A DNA stretch of 64,000 bases from an uncultured Alteromonadaceae bacterium (GCA_913056495.1 CAJXMO010000003.1:186001-250000); one strand, 5' to 3'. Shown: positions 37,977 to 47,460, numbered from the stretch's first letter. The notes: generated by a model not told the origin, from the letters alone. Translations and numbers: made by a program.

Positions 37977-38969
37977 ATGGCCGATAAACTCAGTGTAGAA
38001 CAGGTTAAACAATTGCTTTTGCAGAATCATTCGCCGCTAACGATTTATGAGATTAACGAGGCACTGCCTGAGCGAGTAGCGGAGCGAACTTTACGCCGTT
38101 GGCTGGCTAATGCAGTAGAGCAGGGGCAGGTAATAAAAATAGGTGAAAAGCGGGGAACTAAATACCAGGTTATCCGCAAAAAAAAGCCGACTGATTTTCA
38201 ATTTTTAGCTGGGAAAAGTGAATCGCAAAAAACGGCTATTTTAAAGCAGCTTAGAGATTTATGGACACACACCTCAACTGCATTGGAAGGCAATACATTA
38301 ACTTTAGGTGATACGCACTTTTTACTTGAAGAGGGGCTCACTATTTCCGGTAAGCCCATTCGAGAGCACCAGGAAATTATCGGCCATGCCAGTGCGATAG
38401 AGCTGATTTATCAGGCTGTGGGTGAGCCGGTAATTGAGCAACTTTTTTTCGATTTACACAAAGCGGTTCAAAGCGAAAAAATGTTTGACATCGATAAACC
38501 TTACGGAGCCTGGAAAGTCCAGCCAAACGGGACTTATGTTGTTGATAAAAATAATAAACAGCTTTACATAGAATATGCTCATCCGTTTTATGTACCTAAA
38601 CTCATGAATCAAGTCATTGATGAGATTAATCGTTTTAATCAACAAGCTGTCACATTAGAGAATGCACATAGTGTGTACGCCAAAATTCATGCGGCAATTG
38701 CGCATATTCATCCCTTTTGGGACGGAAACGGCCGTATCGCAAGGCTGGCTGCTAACTTGCCTTTATTAAATGCGGGTCTGCCACCTCTGATTATCGCCAA
38801 TGAAAAACGGCGTGAATACATTCAGTTGCTTGCACAATATGAGTTAGCCGCAGGAAAGCTTGATTCAGCGTCTGGTGCATGGCCGGATTTAACTTTGCTT
38901 TATGACTTTAATGAATTTTGTCTGGATAATTATCAAAGCACACTTAATATTTTAAAAGCTTTTGACTAA
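37977..38969 (+). CDS. Fic family protein with N-terminal winged helix (class II Fic)
   Basis: 330 residues. An N-terminal winged-helix region (about 1-68, ERTLRRWLANAVEQGQVIKIGE) precedes the Fic domain. The inhibitory motif SxxxEGN is present before the fold (S100, E104, G105, N106: STALEGN), so it is class II, autoinhibited. The catalytic motif HPFWDGNGR (245-253) is complete. Fic enzymes usually AMPylate a target hydroxyl. The start is the ATG 22 bp after the operator repeats. No separate antitoxin gene is present. It is unrelated in orientation to the adjacent dead Fic gene. Confidence 0.92.
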   Translation: MADKLSVEQVKQLLLQNHSPLTIYEINEALPERVAERTLRRWLANAVEQGQVIKIGEKRGTKYQVIRKKKPTDFQFLAGKSESQKTAILKQLRDLWTHTSTALEGNTLTLGDTHFLLEEGLTISGKPIREHQEIIGHASAIELIYQAVGEPVIEQLFFDLHKAVQSEKMFDIDKPYGAWKVQPNGTYVVDKNNKQLYIEYAHPFYVPKLMNQVIDEINRFNQQAVTLENAHSVYAKIHAAIAHIHPFWDGNGRIARLAANLPLLNAGLPPLIIANEKRREYIQLLAQYELAAGKLDSASGAWPDLTLLYDFNEFCLDNYQSTLNILKAFD

Positions 38970-38971
38970 TT

Positions 38972-38985
38972 AAATGGCGAACGAC
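38972..38985 (-). repeat. Half of the CGCCATTT palindromic repeat
   Basis: AAATGGCGAACGAC is the reverse complement of GTCGTTCGCCATTT found at 43293-43306. The two copies face each other across the 39.0-43.2 kb gene block and share their core with the palindromes at 35.1 and 35.2 kb. Confidence 0.6.
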
Positions 38986-39041
38986 AGATAATAAATCATG
39001 CAAAATTTTTCGAAAACGCGACTTATTCGCGCACTGATTGT

Positions 39042-39560
39042 TTACCTGTGCGCTGCCCAAGGGTCCCACTTTTCATCAGCATCATCATTTGATTGGGATG
39101 ATTTAGCTTTTTTAGATTTGCGGTGTTCGTAACCCGATTTATTATCCATACGCCTGTTACTATTGGCATAAGGCGAGTGGTTTTTATTAAAACCAGAGCG
39201 GGGGCGGCTCGCTCTTTGTTTTGGCGGCGGCGCTTCGCCTAATATTAGCTCAACCGGTTCTCTGGGCTTTTGATGTTCCGGAATAATGCGCTCACGTGGT
39301 GGTAGAGCGTAATTTGTATCATCCGGTTTAGGTAAATTTTTAAACTTATATAAATAAAAAATTTCGAGCTTTTCGCGCGCCCATTCTGTCTTTTTTAAAA
39401 ACTTCAGGCTGGACTCTATGCAAGGCTTTTTCTCAAAACATTTGATACGGGTATATTCGGCTAAAATCTCAAATCCGTAATGGTCTACCAGTTCGGTGAG
39501 CAAAGTTTCAAGTTTTAACCCGTGTAAAGGGTTATTCAGATAAGGGTTTAGTTCGCTCAT
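39042..39560 (-). CDS. VF530 (DUF2132) DNA-binding-like protein with a long disordered tail
   Basis: 172 residues. The first 75 or so match the VF530/DUF2132 family ([20 protein letters not shown], then [17 protein letters not shown]), which is structurally a small helical, possibly DNA-binding fold. From about residue 80 the protein is low-complexity, basic and rich in P, R, K, S and N, not part of the usual short family member. No partner genes are evident. Function unknown. Confidence 0.82.
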   Translation of the reverse strand: MSELNPYLNNPLHGLKLETLLTELVDHYGFEILAEYTRIKCFEKKPCIESSLKFLKKTEWAREKLEIFYLYKFKNLPKPDDTNYALPPRERIIPEHQKPREPVELILGEAPPPKQRASRPRSGFNKNHSPYANSNRRMDNKSGYEHRKSKKAKSSQSNDDADEKWDPWAAHR

Positions 39561-39724
39561 GTATTACCTGCCGGGATCATTTTGATTTAATCAGGATTAT
39601 ACACATGTCTTTATGAATCCGATATTCGATTATTGGAAAGTATTATTCGCGGCGGTTAAATTCATAGGATAAAACTAAGTATATCGGCCGTCAATCGCGG
39701 CTTTTTGTGCACCATAACTCAGCT

Positions 39725-39743
39725 TTTTAAACCCGGTTTAAAA
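39725..39743. promoter_or_regulatory. Perfect 9-bp-arm palindrome upstream of the RlpA-like gene
   Basis: TTTTAAACC, one central C, then GGTTTAAAA, 75 bp before the RlpA-like start. The symmetry fits a dimeric repressor or activator site; no known regulator consensus is recognised. Confidence 0.45.
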
Positions 39744-39817
39744 CTGAATGTCAGGTGTGTTAGTTTATTTTGTCTAATGCTCAATTTGTTGACTCATAAA
39801 CGCAGGGTAAAAACCGC

Positions 39818-40201
39818 ATGTTCAATTACCTGAAACTCACTATGACTTTTTGGGTTATGGGATTAACCGCTTGTTCCAGTGTGCCTTTGTCTCATGAGGA
39901 TAGCCTTGGCTATACAGACACAGGTAAAGCTTCATTTTATGCCGATAAATATCATGGGCGCACAACCGCCAGTGGTGAAATATTCAGTCAGCAAAAGCTT
40001 ACCGCCGCTCATAAACAGTTAGCTTTTGGCTCTAAAGTTAAGGTCACCAATATTCGCAATCAAAAATCTGTAATTGTTAGAATTAACGACCGGGGGCCGT
40101 TTGTATCGGGTAGGGTGATTGATTTATCACGTAGTGCATTTTCGAAAATTGCTCAGCTAAATCTTGGGGTAATTGACGTTAAGATTGAAGTGATTGATTA
40201 A
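39818..40201 (+). CDS. RlpA-like septal-ring lipoprotein, double-psi beta-barrel
   Basis: 127 residues. An N-terminal lipobox (GLTACSS, Cys19) marks a lipoprotein. The double-psi beta-barrel shows [30 protein letters not shown] and VRINDRGPF, the RlpA signature. RlpA proteins are lytic transglycosylases or septal proteins acting on stripped glycan; this short form lacks the SPOR domain of full-length RlpA and is a paralogue type. It overlaps the convergent lipoprotein gene by 4 bp. Confidence 0.85.
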   Translation: MFNYLKLTMTFWVMGLTACSSVPLSHEDSLGYTDTGKASFYADKYHGRTTASGEIFSQQKLTAAHKQLAFGSKVKVTNIRNQKSVIVRINDRGPFVSGRVIDLSRSAFSKIAQLNLGVIDVKIEVID

Positions 40202-40668
40202 TTAATCTCTTTTGGCGCATGGTATTTGCATTTTATCGATGCAAGTGGTTTATCCGGAAAAGTCTCGAGCTGGGTAATACAAAAATGCGTACCGAGTTCA
40301 TGGCCATATAAATTATGGGTAATTGCAATGCTATGAGTTGTGGCAAAGCGCCAGCGCAATTCAATTCCGGGCTGTGCAGACCCAAATTTAATGAAGTCCG
40401 AATTATCAATCCAGGCTCTTCCGGTTTGCTTTGATGTTTCATCGTACCAGTGATAAAAAATCGTACTGGTATAAAAACCATCCTGGGTTGCTACTTTTTG
40501 TCCCATATCGGTCACGATAAATGCGCCATAATGAAAATAAGTCTGATCCGGCGGACGAGCTTTAGCAATCACAACTATGCCTTTATCTAGCTCAATATAT
40601 TCCCGTCTGTGTGGGTCTTCACAGCCTGACAATATTAAAACGACTAGTACAAGCAATACTTTTTTCAT
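40198..40668 (-). CDS. Hypothetical lipoprotein
   Basis: 156 residues. Signal peptide with lipobox ([12 protein letters not shown], Cys16), then a mixed hydrophilic domain with many aromatic residues and several cysteines. No family recognised. Aspartate at +2 is absent (the residue after Cys is Glu), so outer membrane sorting is likely. Convergent with the RlpA-like gene. Confidence 0.7.
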   Translation of the reverse strand: MKKVLLVLVVLILSGCEDPHRREYIELDKGIVVIAKARPPDQTYFHYGAFIVTDMGQKVATQDGFYTSTIFYHWYDETSKQTGRAWIDNSDFIKFGSAQPGIELRWRFATTHSIAITHNLYGHELGTHFCITQLETFPDKPLASIKCKYHAPKEIN

Positions 40669-40767
40669 CTGATAACTCTAAAACTGATTATCATTGGGCA
40701 AACGGATTTGCTTATTCGCCTAATTTGGGCAGAATGAGCTCACTAATAAAATTAACTAAAAAACTCC

Positions 40768-41373
40768 GTGCCTCATATACAAGCCTATACCAATTTAGCT
40801 AAATTTGCCTTTTTAAGAGCTATATTGAATCGATATTTTGAATTACCAGAAGCCAGTTGGCAGGCCTACTTGTCGTGCTGCTCGATTCGGGAATTGAAAA
40901 AAGGCGATATTTTATATCCTTTGGGTGATATACCGACCAGTTTTGCTTTTCTCAATAAAGGCTTAATGCGAGCTTATGTGATTGATGCAAAGGGCAACGA
41001 ATTTAATAAAAACTTTTTTGCTGAAGGGCGCTTTCCCGGCAGTATGACAGCGCTATTAAATCAAACTCCAAGCAAACTGGCCGTTGAGGCGCTGGAAGAT
41101 TGTGAAGTGATTGAAGTTAATTTTAAACGCTTTCGCAAGCTGTTATTTAGCGATCCGGCGATGATGCAATTGCATATTCATTATCTGGAAACGCACTGGC
41201 TTTTAGAAAAAGAACCGAAAGAAATCGGATACCTGCAGGATGAAGCCAAACATAGATATCTGGCTTTTTTGAGCGATTATGGCGAGATTGCGCCGCGTTT
41301 ATCGCAATATCATATTGCCGGTTATTTAGGTATTACGCCAACTCAGCTCAGCCGACTGAAAAAACAAATTTAA
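40768..41373 (+). CDS. Crp/Fnr family transcriptional regulator
   Basis: 201 residues. A cyclic-nucleotide-binding-like beta-roll (about 30-120) with KKGDILYPLGDIPTSFAFLNKG, then a dimer helix and a short C-terminal helix-turn-helix (HIAGYLGITPTQLSRLKKQ). It lacks the cysteine cluster of FNR and the exact cAMP-contact set of CRP, so the effector is unknown. GTG start at 40768. A FNR/CRP-like half-palindrome lies 17 bp after its stop, before the nitroreductase operon that it may control. Confidence 0.85.
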   Translation: MPHIQAYTNLAKFAFLRAILNRYFELPEASWQAYLSCCSIRELKKGDILYPLGDIPTSFAFLNKGLMRAYVIDAKGNEFNKNFFAEGRFPGSMTALLNQTPSKLAVEALEDCEVIEVNFKRFRKLLFSDPAMMQLHIHYLETHWLLEKEPKEIGYLQDEAKHRYLAFLSDYGEIAPRLSQYHIAGYLGITPTQLSRLKKQI

Positions 41374-41389
41374 GTTTATTTGCCAAATA

Positions 41390-41403
41390 TTGTGATTTAT
41401 CAA
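41390..41403. promoter_or_regulatory. Candidate Crp/Fnr-family site upstream of the nitroreductase operon
   Basis: TTGTGATTTATCAA matches the FNR-type pattern TTGAT-N4-ATCAA at 8 of 10 fixed bases, 69 bp before the nitroreductase ATG. It directly follows a Crp/Fnr regulator gene, which is the obvious candidate to bind it. Confidence 0.45.
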
Positions 41404-41471
41404 CATATGTAAATGAGCTTGCCTGTTACACGCTTTATTCTGCTGATATTCAGTCAACAGGAGAATAAAGC

Positions 41472-42098
41472 ATGTCACTTAACCAATCCCTTAATTGGCG
41501 TTATGCAGTTAAGCATTTTAACCGGCAATCGATTAGTCATCAGCAATTAACCAATTTAATTGAAAGCGTTCGTTTAGCGCCCAGTGCATTTGGTTTACAG
41601 CCATTTAAACTCATGGTTGTCGAATCAGCGCTGTTAAAAGCCAAGCTTACACCGGCTTGTTTTGAGCAGCCTCAAATTACCAGTTGCTCTCATGTTTTTG
41701 TCTTTGCTGCTAAAACCCGAATTAACCGGCACGATATAGATGAGTATATTTTTAATCTGGCCAGAACGCAGCAAAGCTCAGTTCAAACCCTGGCTGCCTA
41801 TAAAAGCCAGATTGAAACCAGTATTTTATCTTTAACTGCAGAGCAGCAGCAAAAAATGGCTGAAGAGCAGACTTATATTGCATTGGGCACGTTATTGGCC
41901 GCAGCGGCTATTTATAAAATAGATACCTGCCCGATGACCGGCTTTGATATTGCCCGGGTTAATGAAATTTTAGCGTTAACTGAGCAGGGGCTCAGTGCCA
42001 GTGTTATCTGTCCGGTTGGTTTTCGGGCAGCGGATGATCCAAATGCAAAACGCGCTAAGTATCGTCAATCTCAACCTGAACTGGTGGTGAACTTATGA
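41472..42098 (+). CDS. Nitroreductase family NAD(P)H-dependent flavoenzyme (NfsB-like)
   Basis: 208 residues with nitroreductase FMN-binding features: NWRYAVKHFNRQ at the N-terminus, ESVRLAPSAFGLQPFKLMVV, and a late QTYIALGTLLAAAAI segment. Related enzymes reduce nitroaromatics, quinones or dihydropteridine. AGGAG lies before the ATG. It overlaps the transporter gene by 4 bp (ATGA), forming a three-gene operon with the next two. Confidence 0.9.
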   Translation: MSLNQSLNWRYAVKHFNRQSISHQQLTNLIESVRLAPSAFGLQPFKLMVVESALLKAKLTPACFEQPQITSCSHVFVFAAKTRINRHDIDEYIFNLARTQQSSVQTLAAYKSQIETSILSLTAEQQQKMAEEQTYIALGTLLAAAAIYKIDTCPMTGFDIARVNEILALTEQGLSASVICPVGFRAADDPNAKRAKYRQSQPELVVNL

Positions 42099-42532
42099 AC
42101 GGATGGGCGTTAATGGCCATTACTGCCGGTGCCTGTATTGCGATACAAGCTGCAATGAATGCTGAGCTGGGTGTTGCGCTAAATAGCAGTATTAAAGCGA
42201 CCGGCTATGCGTTTTTAACCAGTTTTTTAATGGTTGCATTAGTGGTTGCGGTGCAGCCTCAGCCATTGCCTGACAACCTGCTTGAACGAGTGCCCTGGTA
42301 TTCGTGGTTTTCTTTTATTTTCAGTGTTTTGGGCGTTGGCAGTTTGTATTATCTGATCCCTAAAATGGGCGTTGGCAACTTAATGAGTTATGCCCTGAGC
42401 GGACAAGTATTATTGGCGATGATAATCAGTCATTATGGCCTGTTTTCCAGCCCTATCAAATTAATGACAGTTTCTAAATTAATAGGCGCTGGGTTTTTGA
42501 TTACCGGCATTGTTTTAATTAATCGGGGGTAA
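42095..42532 (+). CDS. YdcZ-type DMT family transporter (DUF606)
   Basis: 145 residues with five hydrophobic segments, beginning WALMAITAGACIAIQAAMNAELG as in the DUF606/YdcZ branch of the drug/metabolite transporter superfamily. Substrate unknown. Half-size DMT proteins usually work as dimers. Coupled to the upstream nitroreductase (4-bp overlap) and 3 bp from the acetyltransferase. Confidence 0.85.
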   Translation: MNGWALMAITAGACIAIQAAMNAELGVALNSSIKATGYAFLTSFLMVALVVAVQPQPLPDNLLERVPWYSWFSFIFSVLGVGSLYYLIPKMGVGNLMSYALSGQVLLAMIISHYGLFSSPIKLMTVSKLIGAGFLITGIVLINRG

Positions 42533-42535
42533 TTT

Positions 42536-43228
42536 ATGCATCAGCAGTTAATCAATAATTTAAGTAACTTACATCAGTTTTGGTTAGCACTAGGCGGTGC
42601 GCAGCAGGGCAATTTATTTACCCATCAAATTTGGCCAAATCATTATTGGCAGGCTGATTTTAAATTGCCGGATATAAACAAAGTACCTCAAGGTAAAGTT
42701 ATGGCAACCATTGAAAACCCTGAGGCTATTTTGTTGCAGGCTGAAAAAGGCTTTCAGCAGTTAGTTGTGTTAACCGCCATGAATTTAATGATTAATCCCA
42801 ACATGCATGATTTTAAGCTAAATTCAAAAGTGGTTGAGTTAACCAGCAATCATGATTTTTCCGGTTGGGTGAAAACCTGTAGCCGGGCCTTTGGTTATCA
42901 GATTGATTTGGCTGCAATTGAACATTTGTCATTGCAACCCAAGGTCAGTATTTTAGCTTATCTGAGCGAAGGGAGGGTAGCGGGCACAGTTATTTGTTAT
43001 CAAACCGGGCAAGTATTGGGTGTGCACCAGCTCGGGGTTGCTCCTGATTTTCGTGGCCAAAAAATTGCGCGAAGCTTAATGCAGCATGTATTGGCAATGG
43101 CTAACAAACTTGAGTGTGAACAAGTTTGTTTACAGGCGTCAGAAGCAGCCCTTAACTTATATTTGAGTTTGGGATTTATTCCGGTTGCTAAACTGAGCAA
43201 AGTTTGTCTGTCATCTGATTTGGCTTGA
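42536..43228 (+). CDS. GNAT family N-acetyltransferase
   Basis: 230 residues. The C-terminal GNAT domain has QLGVAPDFRGQKIARSLMQHV, where RGQKIA is the acetyl-CoA-binding loop, and ALNLYLSLGFIPV. The N-terminal hundred residues resemble the preceding domain seen in many tandem GNAT proteins. Substrate unknown; the operon with a nitroreductase and a small exporter suggests detoxification or tolerance, an inference. Confidence 0.82.
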   Translation: MHQQLINNLSNLHQFWLALGGAQQGNLFTHQIWPNHYWQADFKLPDINKVPQGKVMATIENPEAILLQAEKGFQQLVVLTAMNLMINPNMHDFKLNSKVVELTSNHDFSGWVKTCSRAFGYQIDLAAIEHLSLQPKVSILAYLSEGRVAGTVICYQTGQVLGVHQLGVAPDFRGQKIARSLMQHVLAMANKLECEQVCLQASEAALNLYLSLGFIPVAKLSKVCLSSDLA

Positions 43229-43292
43229 GCAAACAATTTACATCAGGTTATGCAAAATACCGACTCACTTGAGCGTGGGTCGTTAATTATTT

Positions 43293-43312
43293 GTCGTTCG
43301 CCATTTATGGCG
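43293..43312 (+). repeat. CGCCATTTATGGCG palindromic repeat
   Basis: CGCCATTTATGGCG core identical to the 3' part of the tandem repeats at 35.07 and 35.20 kb, here as an isolated copy. Its first 14 bases recur inverted at 38972-38985. Confidence 0.65.
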
Positions 43313-43542
43313 TTCAAAATTTTGGATATGATATTGAAATGCGCTACTTTCTATATAGTTACCTGTGTTTATGTTATTTCATATACGACTTAATGGTGTA
43401 AACGCCGATCTACGGTAAAAAATTTGAATTAATTAAAATTAAATGGAAAAGGCACTCGTAAGTTTCCAGTGAGGCTAGAAAAATGTAAGCAAAATATTTC
43501 TTTAGGTTTTTTAAGGTTTGCTTAAGTTTATTTTAATAAGTT

Positions 43543-43731
43543 TTGTCTGATTATAACCTGACGGAGTTTATTGTCTTACTGAATAAAGTAATTTCATCTT
43601 TCAAGCCCCTTTTTGTATTGGTTGAAGTGGCGATGCCCGAATTTATTATGCAATACGATTTGCGACCCAATCGGTTATTTGTCGAATATCTGAATTACCC
43701 GCAAGAAGTGTTTAAGCTTGCTCGGCTTTAA
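43543..43731 (+). CDS. Doubtful small ORF
   Basis: 62 codons from a TTG, no ribosome-binding site and no recognised similarity. The composition (FVLVEVAMPEFIMQYDLRPN) is not impossible for a protein. It may be a chance frame or a remnant. Listed so the gap is accounted for. Confidence 0.2.
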   Translation: MSDYNLTEFIVLLNKVISSFKPLFVLVEVAMPEFIMQYDLRPNRLFVEYLNYPQEVFKLARL

Positions 43732-43759
43732 TCATGTTGCTTGCATGCTGATTAGTTAT

Positions 43760-45265
43760 TTAAGCAAAATTCAGCTCAAACCCGGCGGCAGCCTGTATTT
43801 GCTGCTCGGTTTCTAAATCAGCTTGCAGTAATTGCTCAGACTCTAAAAAATTGCCCGGAAAGGTTAATTGAATCGAGTCTTCACTGACGCTGACTTGATA
43901 ACCGGGTAAATAATTTTCGCGCCGACGTAAATTTAAAATCGCAGCAATCCTAAATATGCGGATCGCACGGATTAGTTTATTGGTTTTATATAAGCTAAAG
44001 CCGGGTAGTTCAGATGTTTTAAATTTTTTGCGATGCAGTCTGACCAAACTGGCAATCGCCAGTTGTTCTTCCTGGTTAAAACCTGGCATATCGGTATTTT
44101 CCAGAATATAGGCAGAATGTTTATGATAGCCGGTTGAATGAATTTGAATACCGACTTCATGAAGTTGAGCCGCCCAATACAGCAAAGAGCGATAATCTGC
44201 TTTGCCAAATTTCCATTCGCCATCCAATTGATCAAATATAAAAGTCGCGGAGCGTGCTACTCTGGCAGCCTGGTTAGTATCAATTGCATAGCGCTGGCTT
44301 AAACTTTCTACTGTGCGTTCGCGAATATCGTGGTGTTTAAATCTGTCCTGCATTTCATATAACACACCTTCGCGAAGGGCTGCATCTTCATAGTTCATTG
44401 ACTCTATACCAAGTGCATCAAATGCAGCGATTAAAACGGCCAGACCGCCAGCTAACACAGGTCGTCTATGTTCACTAACGCCGGGAATATCGATTTTATC
44501 GACATGACCATAGGTAATGAGTGTTTGTTTTAATTTTTCAAGGTGGCTCGCTTTAATCTCGCCATTGCTCCAGCCATTTTGAACTATGGCTTCACGAATC
44601 GCTTTGATCGTTCCGGATGTTCCGTGGCAGGTATTCCAACCCAGATGACGGTAGTTATCAACAATGACTTCCAGTTCCTGTTCAGCGGCAATAACGGCGC
44701 GCTGAAAAGCTCGCTCGGTGATTTTTCCTTTATTGAAAAACTGATTGGTATAACTGACGCAGCCCATACTGCGTGAGCTTAATTGAAGCGGCTTAAAATA
44801 TTCGCCAATAATAAATTCTGTACTGCCACCGCCAATATCTATCACCAGTTTATTGCCATCATGGGCAACTGTGTGAGCCACGCCCTGATAAATCAAACGG
44901 GCTTCTTCTTTGCCCGGTATGACTTCAATCGGGTAGGGGAATACGGCTTCAGCCTGACTCAAAAAGCTTTGCCGGTTAATGGCTTTTCGCAACGTATAGG
45001 TGGCGACAACCCGGATATTGTCTGCCGGTATGCCTTTTAAGGTGTCAGCCATCTGGCGTAATGTTTCGAGTCCTCTGTCCATTGCCTCCTGACTTAGCAT
45101 TGCATCATCAGACAGGCCCTGAGCAAGCCGGACTCTTTGTTTTACTTTATGTAGATTCTGAATTGAACCATCAACGATTCGTGCAACAATTAAATGAAAA
45201 CTATTGGAGCCTATATCTAATGCGGCTACGACGTCAGCATTATTTGCTGTGTTTTCCTCTTGCAT
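43760..45265 (-). CDS. ppx: Exopolyphosphatase
   Basis: 501 residues from the ATG at 45265, preceded by AAAGGAG; a longer frame starting 17 codons earlier has no such site. ASKHA-type phosphatase: phosphate-1 motif ALDIGSNSFHLIVARI, phosphate-2 motif VIDIGGGSTEFIIGE, then an HD-like C-terminal half. It removes terminal phosphates from polyphosphate; the paralogue GppA hydrolyses pppGpp, but linkage to ppk supports Ppx. It follows ppk by 87 bp. Confidence 0.94.
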   Translation of the reverse strand: MQEENTANNADVVAALDIGSNSFHLIVARIVDGSIQNLHKVKQRVRLAQGLSDDAMLSQEAMDRGLETLRQMADTLKGIPADNIRVVATYTLRKAINRQSFLSQAEAVFPYPIEVIPGKEEARLIYQGVAHTVAHDGNKLVIDIGGGSTEFIIGEYFKPLQLSSRSMGCVSYTNQFFNKGKITERAFQRAVIAAEQELEVIVDNYRHLGWNTCHGTSGTIKAIREAIVQNGWSNGEIKASHLEKLKQTLITYGHVDKIDIPGVSEHRRPVLAGGLAVLIAAFDALGIESMNYEDAALREGVLYEMQDRFKHHDIRERTVESLSQRYAIDTNQAARVARSATFIFDQLDGEWKFGKADYRSLLYWAAQLHEVGIQIHSTGYHKHSAYILENTDMPGFNQEEQLAIASLVRLHRKKFKTSELPGFSLYKTNKLIRAIRIFRIAAILNLRRRENYLPGYQVSVSEDSIQLTFPGNFLESEQLLQADLETEQQIQAAAGFELNFA

Positions 45266-45352
45266 TATCGCTCCTTTACGATCGCCAGGCGTTCTGTACT
45301 CAGTTAGAATTCCCACTTAGTCTAACGGGCAAAACGCCTACAGCTTTGCTTT

Positions 45353-47422
45353 TTATTTATATTTAGCTTGTTTTAAAAAGTCATAGATTGCAACTTGTGA
45401 ACGGATTTTTTTTCTGTTGCCTCTTGGCACATACTGATTATTTTGGTGTTTGTCTATAATTCTGGCTTTAGTCGTATCTTTATATTGTAATTCGAATAAA
45501 TCCATAATCTGTTGCTTTAAGCCGGTATTGTATATCGGGCAACTGACTTCGATTCGATTTTCAATATTACGGGTCATCCAGTCGGCGGATGAAATATAGA
45601 CTTTTTCGTCGCCGTCATTGCCAAAAATCATGACTCTGGGGTGCTCTAAAAAACGATCAACTATGCTAATAGCGGTAATATTTTCACTTAAGCCTTTCAC
45701 CTGAGGGGTTAAGCTGCACATACCACGAATAATCAAACGAATTTTTACGCCGGCCTGGCTCGCTTCGTACAGTTTTAATATCAGCGGTTCATCAACCAGG
45801 TTATTAATTTTTAAGTCGATTCTCGCGGGTTTGTTCATCCGCGCTGAGTTTATTTCCTGATCGATCAATTGAGTAATATTAATTCGGGTATTAATCGGCG
45901 ACACCATCAAATGATAAAATTTAAAACGTTTATAGCTATGCTCAATAAAATCAAAGACGTTTTCTACTTCTTTTGTAATTTCAGAATGTGCAGTAAACAG
46001 ACTGAAGTCGGTATATATTTTTGCCGTCTTTTCGTGAAAATTGCCCGTGCCTAAATGAGCATAACGGATAATTTCATCGCCTTCTTTACGGTGGATTAAA
46101 CAAAGTTTTGAATGTATTTTTAATGTCGGAATACCAATTTGCACTTTAATGCCGGCATCTTCCATCACTCGCGACCATTCAATATTATTTTCTTCGTCAA
46201 ATCTGGCTTTGAGCTCAACAACCACAGATACAGTTTTACCGTTTTTTACCGCATCAATTAATGAGTTGATAATACGGGAGTTTTTAGCAACCCGGTAAAT
46301 GTTCAGTCTGATTTGCGTCACCGCAGGATCAAAAGCGGCCTGTCGGACTAACTCAGTAAAATGGTCAAATCTGTGGTAAGGGTAGTAGAGTAAAATATCT
46401 TGCTTTTTAATGGCCTCAAATGAAGTGGTTGCCTCCATAAAATGAGGATGAGCCAAAGCCGGTAATTTGGGGTTTTCTAAATATTTTCGGCCAAAGTTAG
46501 GAAAGCCGATAAAATCTTTAAAATTGCGATAGCGACCGCCTGCCAGTAAACCTTCGTTAGTATCTGAAATTTGCAGCTGCTTTTTCAAAAATTTCAGTAA
46601 CTTTGCCGGCATCTCTCTGTCATAGACAACTCTGGTTGGCTCTGCACTGAATCTTTGTTTTAAGCTTTCTGACATGAGCTCAACAATGCTTTGGTCTATT
46701 TCGTCTTCAACCACATATTCTGCATCTCGGGTGAGTTTGAATGAATACGCGTAAATTTCGTCAAACTGAAAAAATCCTTCAAATATTTCACGCAAGTTAT
46801 GCACGATAATATCATCTAGCATAATAACTTCTTTTTTTATTTTGCTTTTTTCCGGCGGCAGTAAAATAAAGCGCGGGACTTCATTGGTAGGTACTTCAAT
46901 AATGGCATATTCTGATTTATCGCCATTGCTCATTTGCACCGCGAGATAAGTTTCATTGTCATTTAACAAATCAACCAGTTTTCGATTTTTTGAAGGAATA
47001 AGCGGCGTAATGTGTTTTAACACTTCACTATTAAAATAATGTTTCAGCCATTTGTCATGGAAATCACTCAGGTTGGACTCGTCTACAAAGTAGATTTTGT
47101 GTTTTGCCAGTTGTTTAGTGACATCCTTATATATGATGTCAAACTTTCCCTGTAAGTCTAAAACCTTAGCTTGAATGTCATTGAGCAGTTGATTTGCGCT
47201 ATATGACGGAGCACCATCCGGATTTGCTTTTTCAATTATAATGCGACGCTTTACATCAGCTACCCGGACTCTGAAATATTCATCAAGATTATTAGAAAAA
47301 ATACCTAAAAAGCGAACGCGCTCAACAACAGGGACACTTTTATCTGCTGCTTCCTGCAAAACTCTCTCATTAAATGATAACCAGCTTATTTCTTTCGCGA
47401 CAATCGACTGTTCTTTTGTCAT
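45353..47422 (-). CDS. ppk1: Polyphosphate kinase 1
   Basis: 689 residues, the size of E. coli Ppk. It has KEISWLSFNERVLQEA at the N-terminus, YPYHRFDHFTELVRQAA, KIHSKLCLIHR with the catalytic histidine, and YAHLGTGNFHEKTAKIYTDF. It polymerises the gamma-phosphate of ATP into polyphosphate at the inner membrane. First gene of ppk1-ppx on the minus strand, with a Pho box and matching -10 upstream. Confidence 0.96.
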   Translation of the reverse strand: MTKEQSIVAKEISWLSFNERVLQEAADKSVPVVERVRFLGIFSNNLDEYFRVRVADVKRRIIIEKANPDGAPSYSANQLLNDIQAKVLDLQGKFDIIYKDVTKQLAKHKIYFVDESNLSDFHDKWLKHYFNSEVLKHITPLIPSKNRKLVDLLNDNETYLAVQMSNGDKSEYAIIEVPTNEVPRFILLPPEKSKIKKEVIMLDDIIVHNLREIFEGFFQFDEIYAYSFKLTRDAEYVVEDEIDQSIVELMSESLKQRFSAEPTRVVYDREMPAKLLKFLKKQLQISDTNEGLLAGGRYRNFKDFIGFPNFGRKYLENPKLPALAHPHFMEATTSFEAIKKQDILLYYPYHRFDHFTELVRQAAFDPAVTQIRLNIYRVAKNSRIINSLIDAVKNGKTVSVVVELKARFDEENNIEWSRVMEDAGIKVQIGIPTLKIHSKLCLIHRKEGDEIIRYAHLGTGNFHEKTAKIYTDFSLFTAHSEITKEVENVFDFIEHSYKRFKFYHLMVSPINTRINITQLIDQEINSARMNKPARIDLKINNLVDEPLILKLYEASQAGVKIRLIIRGMCSLTPQVKGLSENITAISIVDRFLEHPRVMIFGNDGDEKVYISSADWMTRNIENRIEVSCPIYNTGLKQQIMDLFELQYKDTTKARIIDKHQNNQYVPRGNRKKIRSQVAIYDFLKQAKYK

Positions 47423-47460
47423 TTATTATGCTCTAAAATCGTTTAAAAAACTTGTAGTCA

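Larger units (their letters stand above)
43229..43759. other. Long intergenic region with one palindromic repeat
   Basis: About 530 bp. GTCGTTCGCCATTTATGGCG at 43293-43312 belongs to the palindromic family seen at 35.1-35.2 kb. The rest is AT-rich with no recognisable RNA gene. A 62-codon TTG-initiated frame is listed separately. Confidence 0.5.

Noticed and set aside
45061..45366. 101-codon plus-strand frame
   Set aside because: Antisense to the 5' end of ppx and the ppk-ppx gap; the translation looks like a shadow.
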